From: Gracilariopsis chorda | Lineage: Eukaryota > Rhodophyta > Florideophyceae > Gracilariales > Gracilariaceae | DNA: 28,478 nucleotides | NCBI GenBank assembly: GCA_003194525.1 | Contig: NBIV01000603.1 | Span: 1-28,478 of the forward strand | Direction: 5' to 3' | Part shown: positions 8,328 through 17,848 of the stretch, piece by piece | How positions within the stretch are numbered: the first letter of the stretch is position 1 | How the letters are laid out: every line of letters begins with the position of its first letter | Made by a program: the position numbers and the translations under genes | Notes under the pieces: model-generated | What the model was told of the DNA's origin: nothing | The model's database searches: none | What the model saw: the letters and a program-made list of their open reading frames with translations, nothing else

Positions 8328-9888
8328 CCTCCTCCATGCCCTTGATGTTTGGTACACCGTCGACGTGAGCATGAACTCTTTGAAGGTCATGTTCATTCAT
8401 ATGTGCCAGTCGGCGGTGCCACAATGAACTAGTGCGCTCGTCGGTAGCAGCAAGCACCGTGGATGTGTCCGTATGGTCGATTGGGTTTGGCAGGGTGTAT
8501 AAACGGGAGCGATGATGACGAGTCCCATGCCCGACCTCAAACCCATCTTCGTGTTGTAGGCGTACTTCCTTATCACAAAACAGTGAGTGGATACCTTTGT
8601 CAGCCAACCGCCCTACAGAAACTAGGTTATATCCAAGATTCGGAACGAGCAGCACATTAGACAACCTAAGATTGACATCCACAAACGGTAATACCACATC
8701 TCCTTGTTGCGTGGCAGTGACCGTGGTGTTGTCAGCTAGTTCAATTGTCCTATGTGGTATGTCGAACATTGTGGTTGGGACGAACGCCGACACCGAACAA
8801 AAGAAATGAGACGTAGCGCCACTGTCTGCATATGTGTCAATGCACTCATTAACCGGTGGTACCACTGATGACTTTTCACCTGCGACTCCAGCAATCTCAA
8901 CCTTGGATGCTTTCCGCGATGACTTGGCGGAACGTTTAGGCTTTTCGACTGCATTTAGCCTTAGCTGATCCAAGATAGCTTGTGGTAAATGGTTGTCAGG
9001 ATTGTCCGGATTCATGTGACAACGGTCCTGGGTGTGTCCATCGCGGTCACAAAAGGTGCAGTGGTACCCATTTTTGTTTCCAGCAGCATATGCACGACCA
9101 GTGGGGTCGTTCACAGTGGTTGAATCTGATGCGTTACCATCATTCTCAATACCATTTGATAATTTGCTGTGTCCGCTAATACGGGAACCACCCCTGTTCT
9201 TGTTCTTCTTGCGATTGCGCCCTCTACCAGAACTGCTTGACCCCATTTGACGAGCATTATATTCATCAATTAGGGTTGTTGCTACATAGTCCCAGGTCAG
9301 TTCCGAGATCTCCTTGGTCCTCAGTGCTGCTGCAGTTGATTCCAATGAGCAGTTGGGGTCAATAGATGCCAGAAGCATAGGTGCCTTGTGAGACTCTGGT
9401 ATGGCGGCATCTTTGCCCATGCGGTCCAGCTGCGAGAACAGAGAGGCAAACTGGTCCACGAATTCGGACATGTTTTGGCCATTATACGACATTCTGAACA
9501 GCTGAGTCTGCACGGCTATACGAGACACTGTCCTGTTTGAGGCATATCGCGCATCAAGTAGTTGAAGCATGCGACCGGGGTCATCATCCACATCCATAAC
9601 TACACGCAACGGGGCATCACCAAGTGCACAAATGATGATTGCACATGCCTTTTCGCGCTTTGCGAGTGTACGGGAGGGTGTCTGGGTAGCACTAGAACCA
9701 GACGCTTGTGTCATTATTCCACTAGATGACTCCTCCGAACTTGACATAACGACATTCCAGACACCTTTAATACGACATGCAGCACGTAGACGGTGTCTCC
9801 ATAGGGTGTAATCTTCTCCCCGCTTACCGTGGAAGCGCGGGATCTTCACACCAGAAGTGGTTTCTGACTCAACTTCGGAGTCTGACAT
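8328..9888 (-). pseudogene. gag-pol: CopB-1 gag-protease-integrase N-terminus, truncated by CopA insertion
   Basis: Starts MSDSEVESETTSG at 9888, within GGAACCATG. The first 520 codons are element sequence with no stop or frameshift. Gag spans about 1-270, with the zinc knuckle C277-C280-H285-C290 preceded by a Ser/Gly/Arg/Lys-rich stretch (~215-235) suited to RNA binding. The protease active site DSGA is at 355-358. The pre-integrase HHCC begins W490-H-R-R-L-A-H, but the Cys pair is lost because the frame enters the CopA LTR after MEE and runs on to a stop at 8191. CopC-1 is a clear relative and the CopB host element is closer still. Gag and protease are complete, so a particle protein could in principle be made. 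The catalytic integrase, RT and RNase H cannot be made from this reading. Confidence 0.92.
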
Positions 9889-10235
9889 GGTTCCAGAACG
9901 AGTTCAGTAACCGAAATTAGAACAAACAAGGTACGAAAATGAAGCAGAGTGAGGGACTCGATGCTTAGAATCGCTATCAGAATAGACGAGAGGGCTGTTT
10001 TGGCGGTACAGCTTTGGACTGATAGCGGATGTCACACTATGTGGGTGATGCTGGAGTGGATTATACTCAACACTTAACAGCGAGGGCGCCAGCGGAGACC
10101 GTGTAACCAAGTCTCAACGCTCGTCCAGACGCGTCTGGTACGCGAATCACAGGCGGAGTTCGGGTTCTCGACGCCTGGAGTATACTCACGAGCAGCTCTG
10201 AAGCACACTCGGAAAGGAAACTAACTTCGTAAAAG

Positions 10236-10310
10236 CGGGCGCACTGACGGGAGATACTATCTCCGCTACCCTAAGGGTTGAACCCCTGGACCCTGGTAAC
10301 TCTCTCCAGG
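10236..10310 (-). ncRNA. Conserved leader RNA element of CopB-1 (hairpins I-III)
   Basis: Minus strand order: hairpin I 10310-10292 (CCTGG…CCAGG, 9-nt loop), hairpin II 10287-10273 (GGGTT-C-AACCC core), then the 37-nt core 10272-10236 with hairpin III GGAGA-TAGTA-TCTCC. Relative to CopA the core has two changes, both in hairpin III (GGAGG to GGAGA and loop TAGTT to TAGTA), and the stem still pairs. Hairpin II has a different sequence in each family but pairs in each. Confidence 0.55.
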
Positions 10311-10340
10311 TGAGGTACGAAATTCTTCGTGACCTACCCT

Positions 10341-10359
10341 GTTCTGCGCACTTCAGAAC
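10341..10359 (-). ncRNA. Covarying hairpin in CopB-1 leader
   Basis: On the minus strand GTTCTG-AAGTGCG-CAGAAC. In CopC-1 the same place reads GCTCTG-AAGGGCG-CAGAGC: one base pair changes from U-A to C-G on both sides of the stem. A compensatory change of this kind supports a real RNA stem. Confidence 0.5.
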
Positions 10360-10667
10360 GAGGGGCTTTATAATCCCTACGTGTCGTCCCAGGGAGGTTA
10401 GTAGCTGTCGCGATAAGCGTTCACCAGTTAACCCCTGCTAGACACTTGCAGGAAAATAGCGCGGTCTTCCTTGTGCGCTGAAGCACAGATGCAGGGATCG
10501 GAACAGGCGCAGGTCGGCTTACCAGAGAAGGGGTCTCTGAACGCTTTGCCTACTTTCACCACAACAACTGTACCTCCACAAGATACGCAAAACTTCTCGC
10601 AAGAACAGCTTCGTAGAACGCAAATAAAAGAATTGGTAAAGCGCGACGTCTGCAAAGAATCGACGCT

Positions 10668-10681
10668 CTGGGCCCATAACC
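10668..10681 (-). promoter_or_regulatory. Primer-binding site of CopB-1 (half initiator tRNA-Met type)
   Basis: On the minus strand GGTTATGGGCCCAG directly follows the LTR end. The same 14 bases begin the CopA and CopC primer sites and complement the anticodon arm of initiator tRNA-Met. Confidence 0.85.
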
Positions 10682-10798
10682 TGATTATAGTAATGTTAGT
10701 TGGGCTACGGCGCATCTGTAGAACAAAGAAAGAAGAAAAAGAAGCAGTGAAGGTTGCCAGTCTTGGGGCGAGTTTACTTGGTAGTGCAACTTCAGCGT

Positions 10799-10880
10799 GT
10801 TATATAGCACCTCTACGTCACACTACAACTACAAGAAAACCCTATACCACTAAGTGGGGACACCCAATACTACCAATCAT
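10799..10880 (-). promoter_or_regulatory. CopB-1 proximal promoter with inverted CCAAT and TATA
   Basis: ATGATTGGTAGTATTG at 10880-10865 is identical to CopA, followed by GTGTCCC and CTTAGTGGT also shared, then TATATAAC at 10806-10799. The spacing to TATA is about 10 bp shorter than in CopA. CopC-1 lacks this block. Confidence 0.65.
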
Positions 10881-11289
10881 AAACAAACATAACACAATAA
10901 GGGTTGCACACACTGATTACAGCCAAGTACAACCATGCATAACAACATAACAACACATTACAACAATGCAGACCAAGTGAACCAAGTAGCCAGCAACGCA
11001 CAATAAGTGAACCGGACACGCCAACAATGTGCCAGCATGTTGCAGCACTGTATAAACACTTACTCGCATCATCATGACAATGACAAAGCACAAATACACA
11101 TGCCACCGCATCCATGTACATACCCTAGGTGTGTTGCGTGCATGGCACGTGCCTGCTTGCACAACCGCACACATGACACACTTCCATATACCTGTAAACC
11201 ACATGTAGCCACACATATTCTTCAGTACCATACCCATTCACCTTATGCCAAGTGGCCAGTTCCGTGCCAAGAGCCCATAGAATGCATAA

Positions 11290-11393
11290 CACTTGTAACC
11301 AATACGTTGCATATGAGTGTTTGCAGTAGCCAATCATATGCCCGTTTCACGTTGGGTTTGAGAACACACGCATATGCGCTTTTTTAAAGCAGG
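11290..11393 (-). promoter_or_regulatory. Upstream U3 module of CopB-1 LTR
   Basis: Minus strand order: AAAAGCGCATATGCG, AAACCCAACGTGAAAC, GATTGGCTACTGCAAA, CATATGCAACG, TACAAGTG. The blocks and spacing closely follow CopA, while sequence between blocks drifts. In this copy the palindrome is imperfect, GCGCATATGCGT. Confidence 0.6.
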
Positions 11394-11492
11394 TCCCAAA
11401 AACAGCCCTCCGTTATATGAAACTTTGTTTTCAAGTGTTGCACCATGATGTCCCAGTACTACCCGGCACTCGACTACGTGCTAACATCAACA

Positions 11493-11984
11493 AACTGCAG
11501 CAGCACTTAGGACCAAGGAGATTTCAAAACTCACATGGGACTACGTGGCGGCAACCCTGATTGATGAATACAATGCCCGCCAAATGGGTTCGGTCAGTTC
11601 TGGTAGAGGTCGCAGTCGCAAGAAGAACAGGAACAGGGGTGGTGCCCGTATAAGTGAACACAGCAAATCATCAAATGGTAACGAAAATGATGGTAATGCA
11701 TCAGATTCAACAACAGTTAATGACCCCACTGGTCGTGCATATGCTGCTGGAAGCAAAAATGGGTACCATTGCACCTTCTGTGAGCGCGATGGACACACTC
11801 AAGAACGCTGTCACATGAATCCAGATAACCCTGACAACCGCTTGCCACAAGCGATCTTGGATCAGCTGAAGCTCAACTCAGTCGAAAAGCACAAACGCTC
11901 CGGAAAGTCATCACGGAAGGCGTCCAAGGTTGAGATTGCTGGAGTTGCAAGTGAGAAGTCATCAGTAGTACCGCCGGTTATTGA
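11493..11984 (+). pseudogene. gag: CopB host gag fragment
   Basis: Encodes the part equivalent to CopB-1 residues ~185-347 with no stop: TAAALRTKEISKLTWDYV, the Arg/Lys/Gly-rich stretch, the intact zinc knuckle C-x2-C-x4-H-x4-C (YHCTFCERDGHTQERC), then SEKSSVVPPVID. No native start is present, because the N-terminal part lies beyond the CopB-1 insertion. The frame continues into the CopC-1 LTR to 12294 without meaning. It is closer to CopB-1 than to CopC-1. Confidence 0.88.
11778..11984 (+). repeat. 207-bp segment repeated on the far side of CopC-1 (left copy)
   Basis: Matches 18582-18788 without gaps and with about six substitutions. The left copy ends exactly at the CopC-1 LTR and the right copy begins exactly at the other CopC-1 LTR, in the same orientation. 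Confidence 0.88.
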
Positions 11985-12717
11985 TGTCGCAACGCACGCG
12001 GGTTATGAAAACAAAAGGGAAGAAACAACGGGAGGAAGAAGAAACAAGAAAATAAAACAAGGAAGGTTGTCAGCCTTAGTCGACCAGTTTACTCGACAGC
12101 AGGCAAAGCCAATCTACATATACCCTACCGCACACACTTCACCGTCGTCGCAGCAAGCGACGGCGGTGGTTGCACCATTACACTACACGTTATTCGTGTG
12201 TGCAGGTGTACACGAAAAGCGCACACAATCTAGAGGGTCACAATTTCAAATAACTAAATCAATCAATGCGGCAAATCCATTGCCAGTCCCTTGATCTGGA
12301 ACCAGCTCTAAAAAATCAACAATTACCATCCTGGCACTCCAACCCCTCCACGCAGCCCGCAAACGCACATTGTCCCAAATCACCCAATACAGCTCCCATT
12401 CGCATCTTCGGCATTGCAGCACAACCGTCTACTGCGCGCACACTTGGACCAACCACATTGCTCCACTTGTGCATATACGCAATCCAGTACCATACACTCC
12501 ATAACACTTGTACGGTATACAATGCATATAGCATTTTGCAGTAGTCAATCACATTGCCGTTTCACGTTGGGTTTGAGCAGAGGCGCATATGCGCTTTTGG
12601 AGCGAGGGGCTCCAAAAGTGCCCATCGTCCGCTGAAGGTTTGGTTTTGGACCAAGCTGACACCTTCTGTGGGGGTTGGCCAGGCACTCGACCACTTGTAC
12701 AGTTCAACACTTCAACA
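11985..12717 (-). repeat. 3' LTR of CopC-1
   Basis: 733 bp, minus strand TGTTGAAG…CGCGACA (one base off the CAACA end of the other copy). It contains the U3 module at 12598-12521, with the palindrome GCGCATATGCGC at 12583-12594. A TATATG TATA-like box lies near 12122-12116, followed by an inverted CCAAT (ATTGG). The stop codon of the polyprotein lies inside this LTR. Confidence 0.93.
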
Positions 12718-15700
12718 CTCCTCCTCGAGTTCCTGTCCAAGACCAAGCCGTTTGAGAATTGCATTAACACTCATACGTCCCAATGGCTTGGTGAGTAAAT
12801 CGGCATCATTCAGCTCACTTGGGACGTATTGAACACTAATCACATTGTCTCTTATGAGATCTCGGATAAAGTGAACCTTTACATCAATGTGCTTAGCACG
12901 ACTAAAAGGACACCTTTCACCACCAGCCCACTCCAATGCGCACTGGTTGTCAGAGTGTAGAGGAACCAAAGGTTTCATGTCGAAGCCGCATTCCCGTAGC
13001 ACACGAGCAACCCATACCACTTCCTGTGCAGCCAAAGTCAGAGCATAGTACTCCGCCTCGCCAGTGGATAGCGCAACTGACGCTTGTTTTCTACCACCAT
13101 ACCAGCAGGTTGCTGACCCAAGTTTAACGATATACCCGGACATCGACTTCCGACTCGTAGTATCTCCAGCGTAGTCAGAGTCCACAAAACCATGCAGATC
13201 TAGCAATCCAGGCCTGTAGCATAGCCCATGCTGTCGCGTTCCACACAGGTACCTGAGCACACGCTTCACTGCTTTGTGACACCAAGCGGTAGGAGCACTC
13301 TGAAAACGAGCCAGGATGAGAACTGGTGCAAGTATATCCAACCTAGTACGTAGTGCCAAGTACAGCAGAGACCCGATCATCTGCTGGTACAACTGCACAT
13401 CCATTGGTGATTTGTCCTCCTCCATTGCTAGAGATGTGAAGAAGCACTCCACTATAGGGCTAGGTACTGGCTTAGCGTTCTGGAGACCAAATCGTCGAAG
13501 TATACTTTCAATATACAGCGACTGTCCCAGCTTGACACCAAGGAGTTGTCCGGCTGTACCTATCTTCCATGACAGCTCGACGCCAAGTTACAGAGTGATT
13601 CGGTTCTCAATGCGGAGGTCATAGAGTGTTTTGAGTTCCTCCAACACCGTAGTCCGTTGCTCCAGCGTTGGCGTGAACACCAGAATGTCGTCCACATATA
13701 CGAGTATGTAGGCATACATGCCATCTCCAACCTTTCGCTTGAATACGCACGGTGCGCTGGGTAGTTCCTCAAAACCCAACATCTTCATGTCTGCTTTGAA
13801 CTTGGTGTGCCATGCTAGATGAGCCTGTTTCAAACCGTACATAGCCTTGAGTAACTTATAGCACTTTGTGGTCAGACCAGGAACACCACGCGGCGACATC
13901 ACCCACACGTCTTCTTTAAGCTCACCGTTGAGAAATGCAGTCTTAACATGTACTTGAGCCACATACATCTGAAGACAAAGTGCGACGTACAGGAACATGC
14001 GGACCAGGCTAAATGGCACTACTGGCGCATATGTCTCCATGTAGTTCTGCCCATATGTCTGGTGATTGCCACCAGCCACAACCCTAGCCTTGAATATCTC
14101 AACTGATCCTTTGGCATCGCGCTTTACGTTTAGAATGACATGAGTAGGAAGAGGCTGAGAGGCAGGTGATTCATCCTCCTCCAAAGTGTTCTTCTCCTCC
14201 AGAGATGTCAGTTCTTCATCAATGGCTCTCTTCCAAAGGCTCTGCTCAAGTGGTGTGGCAGACAGTGCTTCGCCCAGAGTAGGTTCATCACTGGTAGTAA
14301 TATCCATTTGTGACGTTGCACTACCGGCCATGTACCACCACTTAGCTGGTGCACGTCGTGTACGGCGAGGATAGCGTGGTTCTGGTTCAGATTCCGGTAA
14401 GACATCAGTGTCCGCAGTATGTTGACTAGCACTTGGGGCATGCTCACCACAATTTTCTGGGTCCGAATCGTCACCAGAAGTATGCTCGCTATCATCTGGA
14501 TGATCGGTACCGCTTTCAATGCTCTGTGCCGTTGGTATAGGAGTGGATTCAATATGTTCCGTATCACTCTCAATGTCGAATGGGGTGTCCACAGAAACCA
14601 TACTACCACTCCCAGTATCGATTTCAGAGTGATCTGTGCATTCATAAGTATCATCTGATGCACCTTCATCACTCATAACATGTTCCAGAAATGGTGCCCC
14701 AGGGAACTTGGACTCGTCAAATGTCACATGCCGAGACTTTACAATGCGTGGAATCTCATCACTATCATTGACTAAAACATCATACACACCATGCTCAAGA
14801 GTCTGCAAGTACACTCCCTCAAGTGCACGAGACTCGAACTTGGTATCCGGTTTCATCTTAAGCACGAACGCAGCACACCCAAACACTTTGACATGCTTCA
14901 CGGATGGTTTTGAACCAGTCATCAAAAGGTAAGGGCTGCTTCCAGTTACTGAGTGAGAAACCCTATTGCGAACATGTATGACGTGCTTTAATGCGTATGG
15001 CCACAAGCACTCTGGGAGACTTGCCTGTACGAGCAAAGCTCGAGCAGCTTCCTCCATAGTGCGATTGATGCGCTCGGCTATTGCATTGTGTTCCGGAGTA
15101 TACGGAGGAGAGAAAGAAGTGTCTTGAAGATTGTTGGCAGGGTTCAGCTGCAACGCAATATACTCCTGTGCATTATCCGAGTGCACTTTCGCAATGGCCA
15201 CTCCTGCAAGCTGCTGGAACTTGTGCTCAACTGCATCGAATACAACAGCAATTTCACTTTTATGGGTCATGAAGCCTAAGAGTGCATACCTTGAATGCTC
15301 GTCAAGGAAGGTAGAGGCATATTGAAACCTTTGTGGGAATGAAGGTACAAGGGGTCCTAGTATATCGGAGTGTACCACCTCACCTACGGCTGATGCTCGG
15401 TCGTATTTGCCAGGGAACGGAAGTTTATGTGCCTTACCAAGCATACACGGGCGGCATATCTCCTCCATTCCCGACATCTTCGGCACCCCTTCAGCATGTT
15501 TGTAAACTGACTGGAGGTCGCGCGCATTGATGTGGGCAAGTCGCCGATGCCATAGATTAGCAATACTGGACTCCGATGTCTTCATGCAATGATCTCCACT
15601 AGTTGGTGACGAGGATGGGGTTGGGTTGGTACCTTGCAATATCGGATCGGGTAAGGTGTACAACCCCGAGCGTCGATCGCGATGGCCACTGCCGACTACA

Positions 15701-17061
15701 AACCCATTGTCCAAGGTGAGACGAACTTCATTTGAGCGAAAGAAAGATTCAATGCCCTTGTCCGCCAAGCATCCTATGGACACCAAATTGTATTCCAGTT
15801 CTGGAACGAACAGGACATCAGTCAATCGTATGTTTGCGTACTCAAATGGCAATACTATGTCACCCCGCTGCGTTGCACATACTTCAGTGTTGTCGGCAAG
15901 CATGATGGTTCGAGTTTCTACGTTGTGCAAAGACTCGGGAATAAACGCAGACACCGAATGGAAAAAGTGTGATGTAGCACCACTATCGGCATAGGTGTCC
16001 ATATCACAACTGTCGGGAGGTACGATGGAAGACTTTTCCAGTGCCATACCACATACCTCAATCTTTGATGAACTACCAGCCGGTTTATTGCAAGACTTGG
16101 ACGCCCCAGATTTGCTCTTCGATTTGATGGTAAGCTTGTCCAGGATGCTTTTGGGTAAGTGATTATCTGGGTTATCGGGATTCACATGGCATCTGTCCTT
16201 TGTGTGACCATCACGATCACAGAATTCACAGTGATAAGTCGGGTTACTGGATACCACGTATGCTCTACCAGTTGTACTTGGCCGATCATCAGAGTCACTT
16301 CCATCCCTGATGTGAGTGTGACTGGAGTTTTGGGACACACGTGAACCACCAGAACCTTTGCTTCGGTTCTTCTTTCGACTTCGCGTACGTCCAGAACTAG
16401 AAGAACTGACCAGACGAGCATTGTACTCATCGATCAAAGTGGTTGCCACATAGTCCCAAGTCAGTTCCGATATGTCCTTGGTACGGAGTGCAGCAGCCGT
16501 GGACTCCAACGAACTGTTCGGATCAATGGAAGCAAGTAGCATAGGTGCCTTGTGAGACTCCGGTATAGCAGCATCCTTGCCCATACGGTCTAACTGAGCG
16601 AACAATGCCGTGTATTGATCCACATAGCTGGACATGGTGTCACCGCTGTACGACATTCGGAACAATCGTGTCTGCACTGCAATTCTAGATACAGTCCTAT
16701 TGGAGGCATAACGTCCATCCAAGAGTTGCAACATACGTGCAGGATCATCATCCACGTCCATGACTACGCGTAATGGAGCATCACCAAGAGCACAGATGAT
16801 GATACCACAAGCCTTTTCTCGTTTCGCAATGATACGGGGAGTTGCTATTTCAGTGCCAGTACCTGCGGTAGTTGTGTCTTGAGTTGAAATATATGTGGTA
16901 GATTGAACCCCAGAGGGATTCGCGACATTCCAGACACCATTAATACGGCATGCAGCACGGAGACGGTGACGCCACAGCATATAATCATCACCACGCTTAC
17001 CATGGAAACGAGGAATTTTCATTCCAGATGTGGATTCCGTTTCAACTTCGGAGTCGGACAT
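12712..17061 (-). pseudogene. gag-pol: CopC-1 gag-pol polyprotein with one nonsense codon
   Basis: 1,449 codons from ATG 17061 (GGAACCATG; MSDSEVETESTSG) to TGA 12714-12712. I chose this start over an in-frame ATG 14 codons upstream because CopB-1 starts at the same MSDSEVE. Zinc knuckle C278-C281-H286-C291; protease DSGA 359-362; integrase HHCC H505-H510-C536-C539; integrase D566, D629, E663; a Ser/Asp/Glu-rich linker ~795-895 ending in PRRTRRAP; RT YVDD 1122-1125; RNase H with FVDSDYAGD, STGEAEYYAL and HSDNQCA. Two lesions: RT motif A reads QVHVKTAFLNG, with His 1038 in place of the catalytic Asp, and codon 1158 is TAA (13590-13588) where the CopB host has Tyr. Gag to integrase looks intact and RT is predicted dead. 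Confidence 0.95.
12718..12726 (-). promoter_or_regulatory. Polypurine tract of CopC-1
   Basis: On the minus strand GAGGAGGAG directly precedes the LTR start TGTTGAAG. It doubles as coding sequence (three Glu codons) at the C-terminus of RNase H. Confidence 0.75.
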
Positions 17062-17382
17062 GGTTCCTACGGGACTAGAACCAAAGAAAAGCAACAAAAG
17101 CAACTATGTAGATGCCAAATGTAGTGATATACACGCAATATATTGAAGCCGAAAGAGGGATTTCAAGGCTTCTGTTACACAAAGAACCAGAAAAACTGGA
17201 GCGGAGAAGCATCTCAAACACTCAACAGCGAAAACTTCAGCGGAGACCGTGTAACCAAGTCTACTACGCTTGTCGAGACGCGTCTCGTACGCGATCACAG
17301 GCAGAGTTCGGGTACTCAACGCCCGGAGTATACTCACAGGACGTACTGATACGAGCCTGGACAGAAATAAAACTTCTTAAGA

Positions 17383-17459
17383 CGGGCGCACTAACAGGAG
17401 ATACTATCCCCGCTACCCTAGAGGTCCGAATCCTCTGGTCCCTGGTAACTCTCTCCAGG
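17383..17459 (-). ncRNA. Conserved leader RNA element of CopC-1 (hairpins I-III)
   Basis: Minus strand: hairpin I 17459-17441 (identical to CopB-1), hairpin II 17436-17420 (AGAGG-ATTCGGA-CCTCT, five perfect pairs with a sequence unlike CopB-1), 37-nt core 17419-17383 with hairpin III GGGGA-TAGTA-TCTCC. The A-to-G change in hairpin III turns an A-U pair into a G-U wobble, keeping the stem. Confidence 0.55.
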
Positions 17460-17486
17460 TGAGATGCGGTTTCTGCAACCAATCCT

Positions 17487-17505
17487 GCTCTGCGCCCTTC
17501 AGAGC
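17487..17505 (-). ncRNA. Covarying hairpin in CopC-1 leader
   Basis: On the minus strand GCTCTG-AAGGGCG-CAGAGC, the counterpart of CopB-1 10341-10359, with both partners of one pair changed together. Confidence 0.5.
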
Positions 17506-17834
17506 GAGGGGCTTTACAATCCGTACGAGACGTCCAAGGGACGCTAGTAGCTGACGCGATAAGCTTTCACCAGTTAACCCCTTCTAGTCGCTTGCCGGAA
17601 AATAGCGCGGTCTTCCTTGTGCGCTGAAGCAAAGAAGCAGGGATCGGAACAGGCGCAGGTCGGCTTACCAGAGAAGGTGTCTCTGAACGCTTTGCCTACT
17701 TTCACCACTGCCACTCGACTTCCACAAGATTCGCTCGCTCGCAACGCAACGCGTACCTGCGCGAAAGAAAACCCAGTCTTCGTAGAATCCAAAGGGATAT
17801 TAGTAGAGCGCGACGTCTGCAAAAAGTCGACGCT

Positions 17835-17848
17835 CTGGGCCCATAACC
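17835..17848 (-). promoter_or_regulatory. Primer-binding site of CopC-1 (half initiator tRNA-Met type)
   Basis: On the minus strand GGTTATGGGCCCAG follows the LTR end CAACA with no spacer, as in CopA and CopB. Confidence 0.85.

Larger units (their letters stand above)
9889..10667 (-). other. Untranslated leader of CopB-1
   Basis: 779 nt between the primer-binding site and the gag ATG. It holds a block of 164 nt (10399-10562) strongly conserved with CopC-1, a covarying hairpin (10341-10359) and the shared three-hairpin element (10236-10310). I see no convincing gene. A frame through the conserved block is open in both elements, but all seven differences in its last 45 codons change the amino acid, which argues for RNA-level conservation. 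Confidence 0.75.
8328..11492 (-). mobile_element. CopB-1, 5' part of a minus-strand Ty1/copia element
   Basis: Reading on the minus strand: LTR (11492-10682), primer-binding site, leader, then gag-protease and the start of the integrase domain, interrupted at 8328 by the CopA tandem. The rest (integrase, RT, RNase H, 3' LTR) should lie left of the window. On the right it abuts plus-strand gag sequence of the CopB host element, i.e. it is inserted in a relative of its own subfamily. Predicted 5-bp target copy at the right edge: AACTG, 11493-11497. Confidence 0.88.
10682..11492 (-). repeat. 5' LTR of CopB-1
   Basis: 811 bp, minus strand TGTTGATG…TATAATCA. The right boundary is where CopB host gag begins and the left boundary is the primer-binding site. 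Its partner LTR is outside the window, so the boundaries rest on TG…CA, the primer site and the coding flank. It contains the upstream module (11393-11290), a middle block (11094-11073) and the proximal block with TATATAAC (10880-10799), all shared with CopA LTRs. Confidence 0.8.
17062..17834 (-). other. Untranslated leader of CopC-1
   Basis: 773 nt between the primer-binding site and gag ATG. It holds the 164-nt block 17545-17708 conserved with CopB-1, the covarying hairpin 17487-17505 and the hairpin cluster 17383-17459. Further similarity to CopB-1 continues around 17225-17340. No gene is supported. Confidence 0.75.

Noticed and set aside
10273..10287. tRNA T-arm or Pol III B-box (GTTCAACCC) in CopB-1 leader
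   Set aside because: No A box or tRNA fold nearby, and CopA and CopC do not keep the B-box bases. Treated as hairpin II only.
10428..10715. Leader open frame conserved between CopB-1 and CopC-1 (17574-17924), Cys-rich
   Set aside because: It reads through the primer-binding site into the LTR, and differences in the aligned part are all amino-acid changing. Better explained as conserved RNA.
11985..12294. Gag variant extending from CopB host into CopC-1 LTR
   Set aside because: The open frame crosses the LTR boundary by chance, and the tail equals LTR sequence repeated at 17849-18158.
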